From the NCBI GenBank assembly GCA_034658655.1, contig JAYEFQ010000135.1:1-64000 (forward strand): a stretch of 64,000 nt of DNA, in the 5' to 3' direction. Positions 51,014 to 60,000 of the stretch are shown one piece after another. A program made the translations under genes and the position numbers. The notes beneath the pieces were generated by a model. That model saw only the letters and a program-made list of their open reading frames with translations, did no database searches and was not told the DNA's origin. Within the stretch, counting starts at the first letter, position 1; each line of letters begins with the position of its first letter. This stretch comes from JAQIBY01 sp034658655 (GTDB lineage: Bacteria; Bacteroidota; Bacteroidia; Bacteroidales; ML635J-15).

Positions 51014-52273
51014 TTATCCGATGCAAACTTTATGAAACATTTCGCTGTTCAGGTGCTTTTGTGCGGCTTCACGGATAGCTTTTGGTGTAATGGATTGGAT
51101 GCTGTTGATATAGTTTTTGTAATATGAGAAATCTAAATTCATTTCATCCAGATAACGAAGCACTGAGGCATGATTAAAAACCCCGTCGAACACAGAGAGT
51201 AATTCTCCTGACATATAGTTTTGAATAAGTTTTAGCTCCTCATTAGAAATGAGTTCTGTTTTCATTTTGTCAATTTCCAAGTCGATTTGTTTGATGGTGT
51301 CATCTAAATATGCTTTGCCGACTTCGGTTTGAATGCTGATATTTGTTCCAGTTGTTTTTGGGCTGATAGAAGAGTCTATTCCGTAGGTATATGCTTTTTC
51401 TTCGCGAATATTTGTCATCAAACGTGAACCGAAATAATCACCAAAAACAGTATTCATGATTTTAAAATTGAAATACTCCGGATGTCCGGGGCCAATGCAT
51501 GGAGCTGTCCAATACAGTGCCGTTTGAACTTGTTTTTCCGCTTTGAGAATTAAGGTTTCGTTTTTTCTTGTTTTTAAAAATCGGGTCGTTTCTGCATGAA
51601 TTGTATTTACTGGATGTTGGCCAAATAATTGATCTATTTTTGTGAGAAATACACTTGGAAAATTTCCGGATATGTAAATATTGAATTTGCTGTTTTTATA
51701 ATGGGTGGTATAAAAGTCAATTAGTTCGTTTCTTGATAATTTTTCAAAATCATCAGGGTTTGGAAAATATCCCATTGGATGGTTTTCACCCCAAAGCATT
51801 TTCATTGCATGTTGCTTTGCTAAGAATGCAGGTTTTTCTAATTGTTTTATGAGTCCTGATTTTCCTTTTTCTTTTAAAAAATCTAAGGATATTTGGTCGA
51901 TAATTGGATCAAAGAGAATTTCATGAATAATTGGCAACGCTTTTTCCAGATACATGAGCGGAATGTAAAATGAAAAAACAGACCAGTAAGTTTCAATGCG
52001 TTGTTGTAAAAATATCCCGAAATAATCGAGTTTTTCTTCAATATCGGCAGCGTTGGGATGTTGATTACTTCCTTCACGGATAATGGAGTTAGTCATTGCT
52101 GATACAAATGCTTTTTCCTGAAATATTCGACCGGCAGGAAATACAAAATCAATTTTCAATGCATTGACATCATTATTATAAAAACTTGAAAGTTTAATTC
52201 CATTTTGCAATGTGATATTTTCCTGTGTTAGGAATTTGATTTCGGATATTTTATGAGTTTTTGGTTTTTGCAT
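51014..52273 (-). CDS. M16-family peptidase-like subunit lacking the zinc motif
   Basis: A 419-residue insulinase/processing-peptidase-like protein. It has the M16 fold (LTQENITLQNGIKLSSF; VSAMTNSIIREGSNQ; SRNELIDFYTTHYKNSKFNI) but no HxxEH zinc motif. It retains the C-terminal R/Y region (EEKAYTYGIDSSIS). It is therefore the non-catalytic partner of the HLFEH-bearing subunit encoded 1 nt upstream; M16B enzymes often work as such heterodimers. No signal peptide, so cytosolic. Confidence 0.9.
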   Translation of the reverse strand: MQKPKTHKISEIKFLTQENITLQNGIKLSSFYNNDVNALKIDFVFPAGRIFQEKAFVSAMTNSIIREGSNQHPNAADIEEKLDYFGIFLQQRIETYWSVFSFYIPLMYLEKALPIIHEILFDPIIDQISLDFLKEKGKSGLIKQLEKPAFLAKQHAMKMLWGENHPMGYFPNPDDFEKLSRNELIDFYTTHYKNSKFNIYISGNFPSVFLTKIDQLFGQHPVNTIHAETTRFLKTRKNETLILKAEKQVQTALYWTAPCIGPGHPEYFNFKIMNTVFGDYFGSRLMTNIREEKAYTYGIDSSISPKTTGTNISIQTEVGKAYLDDTIKQIDLEIDKMKTELISNEELKLIQNYMSGELLSVFDGVFNHASVLRYLDEMNLDFSYYKNYINSIQSITPKAIREAAQKHLNSEMFHKVCIG

Positions 52274-52274
52274 G

Positions 52275-53510
52275 TTATTTTGCGTAATATCTGAGGATTG
52301 AAAATTGGTTGGGATTAATGCGTTCTGTAATGTTTTTTTGAATTTGTTCGTGCTTGGTTTTAAGATATAACTCAGATTCTTTATTTATCAGGCTGATATC
52401 GTTGAGCAGCTCGAAATATGTTAGGTTGAAGGCTTTGTTGGAAATCGGAATTCCATTAAACATCCATGAGGAAATTGCTTTGTTTGCAACTTTAGCACAT
52501 TCATATTCTGTTACAGAATGTGTATGTAATTCTTGAAGGCTTTCTATCAATGCGTTTTCTGCATCTTTCAGACTATATTTTGAGTGTGGATGACCAAATA
52601 TTTGCAATAATCCTGTATCGATACTGCCGTCGATCCATGCATCTAATTCAGTAAATATTTTTTTTCCTTTTACAAGCTGTTTGTATAAGCGTGATGATTT
52701 TCCGTTTGAGAGGATATCTGAAATTAAATCCATGGCATAATAATCAGGATGCATTCTATCTGTCATATGCATGGAAATGTTGATGGCATCTTGCGGAACT
52801 TCAGCATAATGCTCAACGATTCGTTGTTTGGTTTGTATTTCCTCTTTTGGAATAGCTGCTTTTTTGAGGTTTCTATTGGGGATATTTCCAAAATATTTTT
52901 CACACAAATCAATAATTTCTTGTGTGTTGACATTTCCGGCGATTGCAATAATTGCATTGTCGGGACTGTAATAGCGATGGTAGAAATCCAGAAGTTCAGC
53001 TTTAGATGCATCTGCAATATGCGATTCGTTAATTCCGATGGTTGACCATCGATATGGATGGGTTTTGTAAGACATATTACGGATAAGTGCATCCATATCC
53101 CCGTATGGTTGATTGAGGTATTGTTCTTTAAATTCTTCGATTACGACAGATTTTTGCGCTTTAATGCTTTTCTCAGATAAGCTAAGGTTTTGCATTCTGT
53201 CGGCTTCAAGAAAAATTGCCGTTTCTATATTGACAGCAGGCAGTGTTTCGTAATAATTGGTAATATCATTATTCGTAAAGGCATTGTTTTCACCACCTGC
53301 AGCTTCTAATACTTTGTCAAAGTTTTTAGCATGTTTTGATCCTGTAAACATCAAATGTTCAAACAAGTGCGCCATTCCTGTTCTATTAGGATGTTCATGT
53401 TTTGCTCCGACATTATATAATAAATTTAAGCAGGCAAGAGGTGTTGTTTTATCTTCATGAATAATTAGCCTGATCCCATTTGCAAGCTGGTGTTTAACGA
53501 AATGTAGCAT
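52275..53510 (-). CDS. M16-family zinc peptidase, catalytic subunit
   Basis: A 411-residue M16B zinc metallopeptidase. The inverted zinc motif HLFEH lies near residues 47-51 in GMAHLFEHLMFTGSKH, and the third ligand glutamate is in VVIEEFKEQ near residue 121. A C-terminal M16 domain (LSNGKSSRLYKQLVKGKK) completes the clamp. The ATG at 53510 is used; an ATG at 53525 adds five residues. It has no signal peptide. It is the first gene of a pair with the zinc-less subunit; substrates are probably peptides. Confidence 0.92.
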   Translation of the reverse strand: MLHFVKHQLANGIRLIIHEDKTTPLACLNLLYNVGAKHEHPNRTGMAHLFEHLMFTGSKHAKNFDKVLEAAGGENNAFTNNDITNYYETLPAVNIETAIFLEADRMQNLSLSEKSIKAQKSVVIEEFKEQYLNQPYGDMDALIRNMSYKTHPYRWSTIGINESHIADASKAELLDFYHRYYSPDNAIIAIAGNVNTQEIIDLCEKYFGNIPNRNLKKAAIPKEEIQTKQRIVEHYAEVPQDAINISMHMTDRMHPDYYAMDLISDILSNGKSSRLYKQLVKGKKIFTELDAWIDGSIDTGLLQIFGHPHSKYSLKDAENALIESLQELHTHSVTEYECAKVANKAISSWMFNGIPISNKAFNLTYFELLNDISLINKESELYLKTKHEQIQKNITERINPNQFSILRYYAK

Positions 53511-53530
53511 ATAAACTATTATCAAAAAAT

Positions 53531-53558
53531 GAACAGCATACCCAAAAGTATGCTGTTC
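53531..53558 (-). terminator. Terminator of the 2-oxoacid oxidoreductase operon
   Basis: GAACAGCATAC (53531-53541) and GTATGCTGTTC (53548-53558) form a perfect 11-bp stem with a 6-nt loop. On the minus strand it is followed by ATTTTTTG, and it lies 22 nt past the last gene of the operon. Confidence 0.85.
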
Positions 53559-53580
53559 AAAATATTATATTACACAGTGC

Positions 53581-54132
53581 TTATACTGCTTGTACTTCTT
53601 CAACAATTGTTAGTCCGTGATTAATTGCCTTTTCATTGAGAGGCAATAATTTGTGATGTCTTGCCGGAAGTGATTTTTTCAAACCTTCCATAACATTTTC
53701 CATTTTTACGATGGGTTTAATTTTGAGGTATCCACCGAGAACAATCATGTTAAATGTTTTTGGATTTCCGATTTCAGTAGCACCCTTTGTTCCTTCAACT
53801 TTAAAGATAGAAATGTCTTTTCTTTTAGGAGGATGACTAATTCCATGCGGGTCATAAACTAAGATGCCGCCAGGCTTAACCATTGATTCAAATTTGTCCA
53901 TTGATTGTTGGTTTAGGATAATGGCGGTATCATATTCTGTCAAAATTGGAGAGCTAATACGTTCATCGCTGATAACAACGGTAACGTTAGATGTTCCACC
54001 GCGCATTTCTGGTCCGTATGAAGGCATCCAGGAAACTTCCTGTCCTTGCATTAATCCTGAATAGGCAAGGATTTTCCCCATGGACAAAACACCTTGTCCA
54101 CCAAATCCGGCTATGATAATTTCTTCAGTCAT
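53581..54132 (-). CDS. 2-oxoacid:ferredoxin oxidoreductase, gamma subunit
   Basis: A 183-residue gamma subunit of the ferredoxin-dependent 2-oxoacid oxidoreductases. Signatures are IIIAGFGGQGVLSMGKILA at the N-terminus, SWMPSYGPEMRGGTSNVTVV near residue 35, and NPKTFNMIVLGGYL near residue 123. It helps bind CoA and TPP at the complex interface. It is the last gene of a four-gene operon (ferredoxin, alpha, beta, gamma), 12 nt after beta, and is followed by a strong terminator. Confidence 0.92.
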   Translation of the reverse strand: MTEEIIIAGFGGQGVLSMGKILAYSGLMQGQEVSWMPSYGPEMRGGTSNVTVVISDERISSPILTEYDTAIILNQQSMDKFESMVKPGGILVYDPHGISHPPKRKDISIFKVEGTKGATEIGNPKTFNMIVLGGYLKIKPIVKMENVMEGLKKSLPARHHKLLPLNEKAINHGLTIVEEVQAV

Positions 54133-54144
54133 ATCGATTAAGTT

Positions 54145-54933
54145 TTATTTATTTACTAATTCTCCGTTGAGTTTAATGTCTCCCAATTCGTAAAATGGTA
54201 ACATGTTTTCATCTAACCATTTATTTGCTTCAACTGGAGGCATTTTCCATCCGGAGTTGCAATTTGATACGATTTCCACAAAGGAAACGCCTTTTTCGAG
54301 CGTTTGATTTTCAAATGCTTGGCGTACTGCTTTTTTTGCTTTACGTACGTGTCTTGGCGTATGCACAGCCTGACGAGTAACATAATGCGTTCCTCCCAAT
54401 TGGGCAATAAGCTCAGTCATTTTAATCGGATTCCCCATCATATTAGTAACACGACCATATGGTGAGGTTGATGATTTCATTCCTGAAAGAGTCGTTGGAG
54501 CCATTTGTCCACCGGTCATTCCGTAAATTCCGTTATTTATGAAAAAGATTGCAATGTTTTCACCACGGTTACATGCATGAATTGTTTCAGCAGTACCAAT
54601 TGCAGCTAAATCGCCATCACCTTGATATGTAAAAACATATTTATTAGGCATGGTTCTTTTCAGAGCAGTAGCAAGTGCTGGTGCACGACCGTGTGCAGCT
54701 TCCTGCATGTCAATATCTAAGTAATTATACATTAAGACAGAGCAGCCGACTGGTGTAACACCAATAGTTTCACCCTGAATGCCCATCTCTTCGATGACTT
54801 CGGCAATCAGTCTGTGAGCAGTTCCGTGACCACAACCCGGACAATAGGACAGGGTGTTATTGGTCATAACCTTGGATTTTTTATAAACCAAGTTTTCTTC
54901 TTTGATGATATCTTCTAATTTTATTTCAGCCAT
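54145..54933 (-). CDS. 2-oxoacid:ferredoxin oxidoreductase, beta (TPP-binding) subunit
   Basis: A 262-residue TPP-binding subunit. CPGCGHGTAHRLIAEV near residue 31 and the TPP/Mg motif GDGDLAAIGTAETIHACNRG to NIAIFFINNGIYGMTGGQ near residues 105-145 are clear. With the other subunits it converts a branched-chain 2-oxoacid or 2-oxoglutarate plus CoA to acyl-CoA, CO2 and reduced ferredoxin, the substrate of the bifurcating hydrogenase. AGGAGG lies 6 nt before the ATG, unusual for this phylum. Exact substrate not decided. Confidence 0.93.
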   Translation of the reverse strand: MAEIKLEDIIKEENLVYKKSKVMTNNTLSYCPGCGHGTAHRLIAEVIEEMGIQGETIGVTPVGCSVLMYNYLDIDMQEAAHGRAPALATALKRTMPNKYVFTYQGDGDLAAIGTAETIHACNRGENIAIFFINNGIYGMTGGQMAPTTLSGMKSSTSPYGRVTNMMGNPIKMTELIAQLGGTHYVTRQAVHTPRHVRKAKKAVRQAFENQTLEKGVSFVEIVSNCNSGWKMPPVEANKWLDENMLPFYELGDIKLNGELVNK

Positions 54934-54935
54934 GT

Positions 54936-56021
54936 TTAACCTCCTATTATTTTTTGTTCAAGCGCTGTTACTATTTCTTTAGCACCAGTAATTACTCCAC
55001 CCATGCGTCCAAAATGTTCAACGGGACGTTCACCGTTTACAGCTAATCGAATGTCTTCTACCATTTGTCCGGCACTCATTTCTACAGATAAGTATCCTTT
55101 GACTTGTGGAATCAATTCGCGAATTTGTTTGATTGGAAATGGGAATAATGTAATTGGGCGTAGTAAGCCAACTTTGATTCCTTTCGCACGAGCGATTTTA
55201 ATTGCTTTTTGTGCAATACGTGCTGATGAACCGTATGCTACAATGATGTATTCTGCATCATCGCAGTCGATTTTTTCAAAACGGACTTCGTTTTCCTGAA
55301 CTTTTTTGTATTTTTCAATGAGTTTTAGGTTAAATTCTTCCATTTTATAGGCATCCAATTCTAGTGACGTAATAATATTACGTTCTCTGTTTGGTTTTTT
55401 ACCTGTTGTTGCCCAAGGACATTCTTTTTCAATCTCTTCATGAGTTCTTAAAACTTCTTGTGGTCCAAGTTCAACTTTTTCCATCATCTGGCCAATTACA
55501 CCATCACTTAGCATCATCACTGGGTTTCTATATTTGAATGCCAATTCAAAGCCAGTTTTTACGAAATCATACATTTCCTGTACAGAAGCAGGGGCAAGTA
55601 CGATTAGTTTGTAATCGCCATGTCCACCACCTTTAACCGCTTGGAAATAGTCACATTGTCCTGGTTGAATTGTACCAAGTCCTGGCCCTCCTCTGACAAC
55701 GTTAACAACCAATGCAGGTAGTTCAGCTCCTGCAATGTAGGATATTCCTTCTTGCTTGAGGCTGACTCCGGGGCTTGATGATGAGGTCATTACTTTTCGT
55801 CCTGCGCCGGCAGCACCATATACCATATTAATAGCAGCCACTTCACTTTCGGCTTGTAATACAACCATCCCTGTACGCTCATGAGGTTTTTCAGTCATTA
55901 AATACTCAATAACCTCAGACTGGGGGGTAATTGGGTAACCAAAGTATGCGTCTGTTCCGCAGCGAATTGCAGCTTCAGCAACAGCTTCGTTACCTTTCAT
56001 TAATCTGAGTTCTTTATCCAT
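54936..56021 (-). CDS. vorB: 2-oxoacid:ferredoxin oxidoreductase, alpha subunit (VorB/KorA-like)
   Basis: A 361-residue alpha subunit. Features are MKGNEAVAEAAIRCGTDAYF, GYPITPQSEVIEYL, the TSSSSPGVSLKQEGISY block near residue 80, and VVNVVRGGPGLGTIQPGQ near residue 110, then a C-terminal transketolase-like domain (VAYGSSARIAQKAIK, LLRPITLFPFP). The length and four-gene layout match proteins annotated as 3-methyl-2-oxobutanoate (VorB) subunits, but 2-oxoglutarate (KorA) is possible. It is 2 nt from the beta gene and 20 nt after the ferredoxin gene. Confidence 0.88.
   Translation of the reverse strand: MDKELRLMKGNEAVAEAAIRCGTDAYFGYPITPQSEVIEYLMTEKPHERTGMVVLQAESEVAAINMVYGAAGAGRKVMTSSSSPGVSLKQEGISYIAGAELPALVVNVVRGGPGLGTIQPGQCDYFQAVKGGGHGDYKLIVLAPASVQEMYDFVKTGFELAFKYRNPVMMLSDGVIGQMMEKVELGPQEVLRTHEEIEKECPWATTGKKPNRERNIITSLELDAYKMEEFNLKLIEKYKKVQENEVRFEKIDCDDAEYIIVAYGSSARIAQKAIKIARAKGIKVGLLRPITLFPFPIKQIRELIPQVKGYLSVEMSAGQMVEDIRLAVNGERPVEHFGRMGGVITGAKEIVTALEQKIIGG
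54940..54945 (-). promoter_or_regulatory. Strong Shine-Dalgarno site of the beta-subunit gene
   Basis: AGGAGG on the minus strand, 6 nt before the ATG at 54933, inside the end of the alpha gene. Other genes of this operon lack one. Confidence 0.7.
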
Positions 56022-56041
56022 CTTAATTTCGGATTTTAAAA

Positions 56042-56269
56042 TTATGCAACTTTTGTTTTAAACACTGTGATTACACCATCCGGACAGACGATTGCGCAAT
56101 TTGCACATCCAGTACATGCTTCCGGATTGGCCATCTCAGCATAATTATATCCTTTTGCATTCACTGCTTTGGACATTGAAATAACGTCTGTTGGGCATGC
56201 TGTGACACATACGCTGCAACCTTTACAGCCCTCTGTGTCAACAACAATAGCTCCTCTGAATTTAGCCAT
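56042..56269 (-). CDS. Two-[4Fe-4S] ferredoxin subunit of the oxidoreductase
   Basis: A 75-residue ferredoxin with two cluster motifs, CKGCSVCVTACPTDV (near residues 15-26) and CTGCANCAIVCPDG (near 50-61). It is the delta subunit that carries electrons out of the alpha/beta complex. The ATG at 56269 gives the usual MAKFRGAIVVD start; an ATG 27 nt upstream adds a hydrophobic leader. It is the first gene of the operon, with a -7 box at 56314-56321. Confidence 0.92.
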   Translation of the reverse strand: MAKFRGAIVVDTEGCKGCSVCVTACPTDVISMSKAVNAKGYNYAEMANPEACTGCANCAIVCPDGVITVFKTKVA

Positions 56270-56313
56270 AATAAAATAATTTATATTATTTAACAATCGT
56301 TTTTATAAGTACC

Positions 56314-56321
56314 CAAAGATA
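56314..56321 (-). promoter_or_regulatory. -7 box of the 2-oxoacid oxidoreductase operon
   Basis: TATCTTTG on the minus strand, an exact TAnnTTTG match, 44 nt before the ferredoxin ATG. No Rex-like palindrome is beside it. Confidence 0.55.
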
Positions 56322-56449
56322 AAAATTTTATGCGAAATAAAATATGTTATTTGACATTTGTTTATTAATGGTTTTCCTGCCCTTGTTAAATGACTGTTTC
56401 AATCGGTAAACATTTCTTGTGTATTGCTGTTATTTGAAAAATATAAATT

Positions 56450-57004
56450 GTGGAATTACTAAAATCAATAAAAGAAAGATACAGTCCACGTGCATTTGAT
56501 TCACGTGAAATTGAACAAGAGAAAATTAGTGCATTATTTGAGGCCGCAAGATGGGCTCCCTCATCGTACAATGGGCAAGCTTGGCGTTTTATTTATGCAA
56601 CAAAAGAAAATCAGGAATTGTGGAACAAGCTTTTTGATGCTTTGGTTGAGTTCAATCAAACTTGGGTGAAGAATGCTCCGATGTTAATTATGGCTGTCGC
56701 TAGAAAAACTTATGAGCACAATCAACAAACTTATTCGCATAATTGGTATGATGTTGGTCTTGCAGTTGGTAATATGATGAATCAGGCAACTGAAATGGGA
56801 CTTTATATGCATCAAATTGGTGGTTTTGATTTTGATAAAGCTGCTAAAAACAGTAATTTGCCGGATGAGTTAGAGCCGGTGTCAATGATAGCCGTTGGTT
56901 ATAAAGGCGATATTTTAAAGTTGCCTGAGGATTTTCAGAAAATGGAAAATCAGCCAAGAACTAGGAAGGCGCTTGATGAGATTGTCTTTACCAAAGTGTT
57001 TTAA
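56450..57004 (+). CDS. Nitroreductase-family FMN protein
   Basis: A 184-residue FMN-dependent nitroreductase-like oxidoreductase. The N-terminal IKERYSPRAFDSREI and ARWAPSSYNGQAWRFIYAT carry the flavin-phosphate-binding Arg and the SxxNxQ motif (residues about 8-55). DVGLAVGNMMNQATEMGLYM is near residue 105, and VSMIAVGYKGD near residue 146. The start is a GTG: an in-frame TAA lies nine bases upstream and there is no nearby ATG. Natural substrates unknown. It is a single gene with a terminator behind it. Confidence 0.88.
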   Translation: MELLKSIKERYSPRAFDSREIEQEKISALFEAARWAPSSYNGQAWRFIYATKENQELWNKLFDALVEFNQTWVKNAPMLIMAVARKTYEHNQQTYSHNWYDVGLAVGNMMNQATEMGLYMHQIGGFDFDKAAKNSNLPDELEPVSMIAVGYKGDILKLPEDFQKMENQPRTRKALDEIVFTKVF

Positions 57005-57029
57005 TTAACTAGAGTTTGTGGTAATGATA

Positions 57030-57075
57030 AAGGGACTGGTTGAGGATATTAATCCTTCACAGTCCCTTTTTTGTT
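57030..57075. terminator. Bidirectional terminator between convergent genes
   Basis: AAAGGGACTG (57030-57039) pairs with CAGTCCCTTT (57060-57069), with an inner AGGAT/ATCCT stem, followed by T-rich sequence on the plus strand. It closes the nitroreductase gene; on the minus strand it lies just past the giant surface-protein gene. Confidence 0.8.
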
Positions 57076-57081
57076 TCCCCT

Positions 57082-60000
57082 TTAATGTACAATGGTTACT
57101 GTGCCTGATTTTGGTTTAGACTGATTGTGTAAATCGACAATGTAAATGTATGACCCGGTTGGTAGGTGCTTGTTTTCAAAGGTTCCATCCCAAGGTTCGC
57201 TATTTGCATAGCCAAAATATACTTCTTGTCCCCAGCGATTAAAAACTTGAACAATGGCATTCGGGAACATTTCTAGATTTTCAATAATCCAAGTGTCATT
57301 GGTGCCATCACCGTTTGGTGTGAAAGCATCGGGAATACGAATGCATTCTTCGGGATTATCCACTAAGATGATTTCATCCATTTGATTTTTGCATCCATTG
57401 CCATCAGTGATGGTAAAATGATAATTGCCTTCGTATAAACCGTGAAAATATGGTAGGTTTTGTGTTGCAATATCTCCATGAAAAGTATAAGGTTCAACTC
57501 CTCCGACTACTTCAAATTCAATATAACCATCATCATTTCCAATGCAGCTTGGTGAATCAAATGTGTAATCAACAAACATCGGAGCAGGTTCTGTAATATT
57601 AATCATGGTGTCAAATATGCATCCATTATTATCGGTTATGTTAAGTTGATAAAATCCTTCTCTTAAATTATTTACCTCTTGGTTGTTGGAGTGTAATCCG
57701 CTTGTTGACCATTCATAGCTGTATGGAGAAGTTCCACCGAAGGCTTCAACAATGGCTCTGCCATCATTATAGCCGTAACAGGTTATGTCTTTCGCTAAAA
57801 GATTTGCATTTAAAGGCGATGCAGGCTCATGCACATAGGTATGTGCTGTTATCGTGCAATTGTTCATGTCCGTTACACTGAGGTAATAATTTCCTCCCGG
57901 GATATTCTGTAAGCTATCTCCTAAATGTCCTGTTTCCCAAATATAGTTATAGGGTCCATTGCCTCCAGAAGCATGGGCAATTGCAATTCCGTTTTCATCT
58001 CCATGACAAATAACCGGATTTGTGCTGAAATCAACAGTAATTTCATCTGGACTATTTAAAAAATGCGAAGCGACACCAGAACAACCATAATTGTCATTTA
58101 TTGTAACTTGATAATTTCCTGTATGGAGGTTAGAAATGATTTGATTGTTTGACCCTGTATTCCATGAGTAATCAACTGGAGAGCCTATCGAAACATTTGC
58201 TTCAAGTTGTCCGCTACTGTAACCATAACAAGTAATCGGATTCAGCTCATTGATGCTAACATCAATGTTTCCAATTGCAGGTACAACTATGCTAGTTTCT
58301 GATACACATCCATTCTGATCTATTGCTGTTAACGAATAGGCTCCTGAAGCTAATCCAGTTGGATTTGTTCCAGTGAGATTGGCTTGATGCCAATAATAAG
58401 TGAAATCTTCGTGACCTCCACTTGCTGTTACAGAGATTTCACCATGTGATGTTCCACATTGTACAGGAACAACATCTGTTGAAAAGACGATTGCAGGTGG
58501 TTCGTAGATGTCTGCAGATTTTTCAATTTCACATTCATTTAAGTCTTTAACGCTTACAGTATAAATTCCACCGCAAAGATTGTAAATTGCTGAATCAGTG
58601 GCTCCTGTATTCCATAAATATTTGTATGGAGGAGTTCCTCCGTTCGCTATAACAGACGCTGATCCATCTAATGCAGCAGGGCAGGTAACATCAGATTTTG
58701 TTATAACACTTTCTAATGGTTCGGGTTCGTTGACAAAAATGTCTAAAGTATTTACACAACCATAGTTGTCTTCAACAATAACGGTATATGTGCCAGCAGG
58801 AATGGCGCTTAGTGTTGCACTAGTTCCCCAGTCAGGCCAAATGTATTGTGGATTATTACTGCCGGGACTTGATACTGCAATTTGTCCGTTTGAATATCCA
58901 TGACATGTTGGTCTAGTTATTTCCATGATATTAATCGGTGGTAAACTATGAATGTTGATATTTAAATAATCAGTTGCATTGCACATGCCCACAGAATATT
59001 CGTAGGAGAGTGTTGTTTCTCCAATCCCAGCTATACTTGGGTCAAATGTACCAGCTGTTGGGTTTGTTATGCCTAATCCTGACCAAGTTCCTCCGGGATA
59101 ATCTGAACTTAAGATGATTTCTGAACCATCGATGCATTGATCGGGAACACTGTGAACCCCGGGTTCTGGCATTGGATCTAATTCTACAAAAATATTGTCG
59201 GATCCGGTACAACCGTGTTGGTCAGTTACTATAACTGAATAATCTCCAGTGTTGCTTACTGCAATGATTTGATTTTCATCGCCAGTACTCCAACTATATG
59301 CAGTTCCATTTCCTGCATTTATAATAATTGGACTTTCAGTTTCACATACATGAATATTCAGTCCTAATTCTACTATGGGTGCGTTAAATTTATTGTAGTT
59401 AATCGAGTTGCTTGCTGTGCAACCATGTGAGTCGGTTACGATTAAATCAACGTTACCTGCATTATGAATTTCAATGGATTCAGTGTCTGCTCCGGTTGAC
59501 CAAAAATAAGTTGCCATACCTGACGGACCATTTGCTATTAATGGAAAATTATATTCACAACTTGAAATATCATCGCCAAAATCAAAGAGTGGAGCCGGAT
59601 TAACAGTTAAATTCATGTCATCAGTTGCAGTACATCCGTTTGCATCGGTAATGATTACTGAATAATTTCCAGTTGTTGCAGGATTAATAACTTGTGAAGT
59701 TTCTGTAGTACTCCAGTTGTAAGNNNNNNNNNNNNNNNNNNNNNNNNNNNNNNNNNNNNNNNNNNNNNNNNNNNNNNNNNNNNNNNNNNNNNNNNNNNNN
59801 NNNNNNNNNNNNNNNNNNNNNNNTTAACAGTTAAATTCATGTCATCAGTTGCAGTACATCCGTTTGCATCTGTAATAATGACTGAATAATTTCCAGTTGT
59901 TGCAGGATTAATAACTTGTGAAGTTTCTGTAGTACTCCAGTTGTAAGAGAGTCCAGCACCGGCATCTAAAGCAATCGGCACATCATAATCGCAATGTGTT

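Noticed and set aside
56270..56450. Rex site before the 2-oxoacid oxidoreductase operon
   Set aside because: Only single half-sites (TTAACA, TTGTTAA) are present, with no TGTTA-N6-TAACA pair.
59655..59724. Separate gene end just left of the N gap
   Set aside because: The stop arises only because 100 N puts the frame out; the correct frame continues the repeat protein on both sides.
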